A stretch of DNA of 64,000 nucleotides, taken from contig CAOJSG010000002.1 in NCBI GenBank assembly GCA_948442615.1, forward strand, positions 20,289-84,288, read 5' to 3'. Position numbers and translations under genes: made by a program. The notes under the pieces are model-generated. The model was not told the DNA's origin and did not search any database. It saw only the letters and a list, made by a program, of their open reading frames with translations. Source of the DNA: an uncultured Alistipes sp. GTDB lineage: Bacteria > Bacteroidota > Bacteroidia > Bacteroidales > Rikenellaceae. This document shows positions 63,951 through 64,000 of the stretch, one piece after another (within the stretch, counting starts at the first letter, position 1; every line of letters starts with the position of its first letter).

Positions 63951-64000
63951 ATATAAAATTATATAATAAACTGATTTACTATATTTTATAGAGTGCATAA
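63951..64000. other. AT-rich foreign segment at the window edge
   Basis: Fifty bases of about 14% GC abut the truncated flavoenzyme gene. They contain an imperfect inverted repeat (TATAAAATTATATAATAAA and TTTACTATATTTTATA). This looks like the end of an inserted element, but no terminal-repeat family or target duplication can be identified from what is visible. Confidence 0.5.

Overview
The window looks like a chromosomal segment of a GC-rich Bacteroidales bacterium, most likely Alistipes or a close Rikenellaceae relative. The evidence is the run parA-parB-DUF5683-MltD, the parvulin/parvulin/OstA-like trio, a fimbrillin lipoprotein, TonB receptor genes, and several Bacteroidota-type promoters (TTTG, about 19-20 bp, TAnnTTTG). 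The genus is an inference; the phylum is well supported. No rRNA, tRNA, CRISPR array or intact insertion sequence was seen.

Region 1 (1-19084, plus strand, visibly lower and uneven GC) is a surface-polysaccharide (capsule/O-antigen) locus. It encodes a Wzx flippase, an EpsG/Wzy-type polymerase, five glycosyltransferases, three acyltransferase-3 proteins, a UDP-HexNAc 6-dehydrogenase, a DegT-like PLP enzyme followed by an ATP-grasp ligase, a PF14907-type nucleotidyltransferase, a membrane EEP-family protein, a PIG-L deacetylase and an initiating undecaprenyl-phosphate sugar transferase. Many genes overlap by 1-17 bp. The most striking signal is homopolymer tracts inside genes: G9 in two acyltransferases, C9 in one glycosyltransferase and G7 in the third acyltransferase. 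All are in frame here. A further C9 tract lies in the TonB receptor gene at 43757. I read these as slipped-strand phase-variation switches.

Region 2 (19448-42098, high GC) is mostly housekeeping. On the minus strand are mnmE, mltD-like, DUF5683, parB and parA. On the plus strand are a CPBP protease, two parvulin-type chaperones, an OstA-like protein, a NUDIX hydrolase and an MscS channel. An AspT/YidE-type transporter converges on and overlaps the MscS gene. A five-gene MacAB-TolC-like efflux operon (ATPase, two permeases, adaptor, TolC) reads leftward from a good promoter.

Region 3 (42099-53841, plus strand) holds a SusD-less TonB-dependent receptor, a DUF4876 lipoprotein, a DUF6850-type beta-barrel, a fimbrillin-FISUMP lipoprotein, and a membrane polyferredoxin whose C-terminus carries what look like three HMA-like folds without the metal-binding CxxC. 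An S46 dipeptidyl-peptidase of DPP7 type follows. I propose the first five form an uncharacterised envelope module joining outer-membrane uptake to inner-membrane electron transfer.

Region 4 (54209-59260, minus strand) is an amino-acid fermentation operon: indolepyruvate oxidoreductase alpha and beta, a class I/II aminotransferase and a CoA-transferase. Together they could convert aromatic or branched amino acids to the matching organic acids. A perfect TGTAAAC-N7-GTTTACA palindrome sits on the predicted start of transcription.

Region 5 (59261-64000) has a hairpin-rich spacer, a CPA2 antiporter with two RCK_C domains, a small conserved-looking 69-residue protein with a structured leader, and a DadA-like FAD oxidoreductase. 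The oxidoreductase has lost its nucleotide-binding N-terminus and is replaced, about 50 bp before the window edge, by DNA of roughly 14% GC. This suggests a mobile-element or rearrangement boundary just outside the window.
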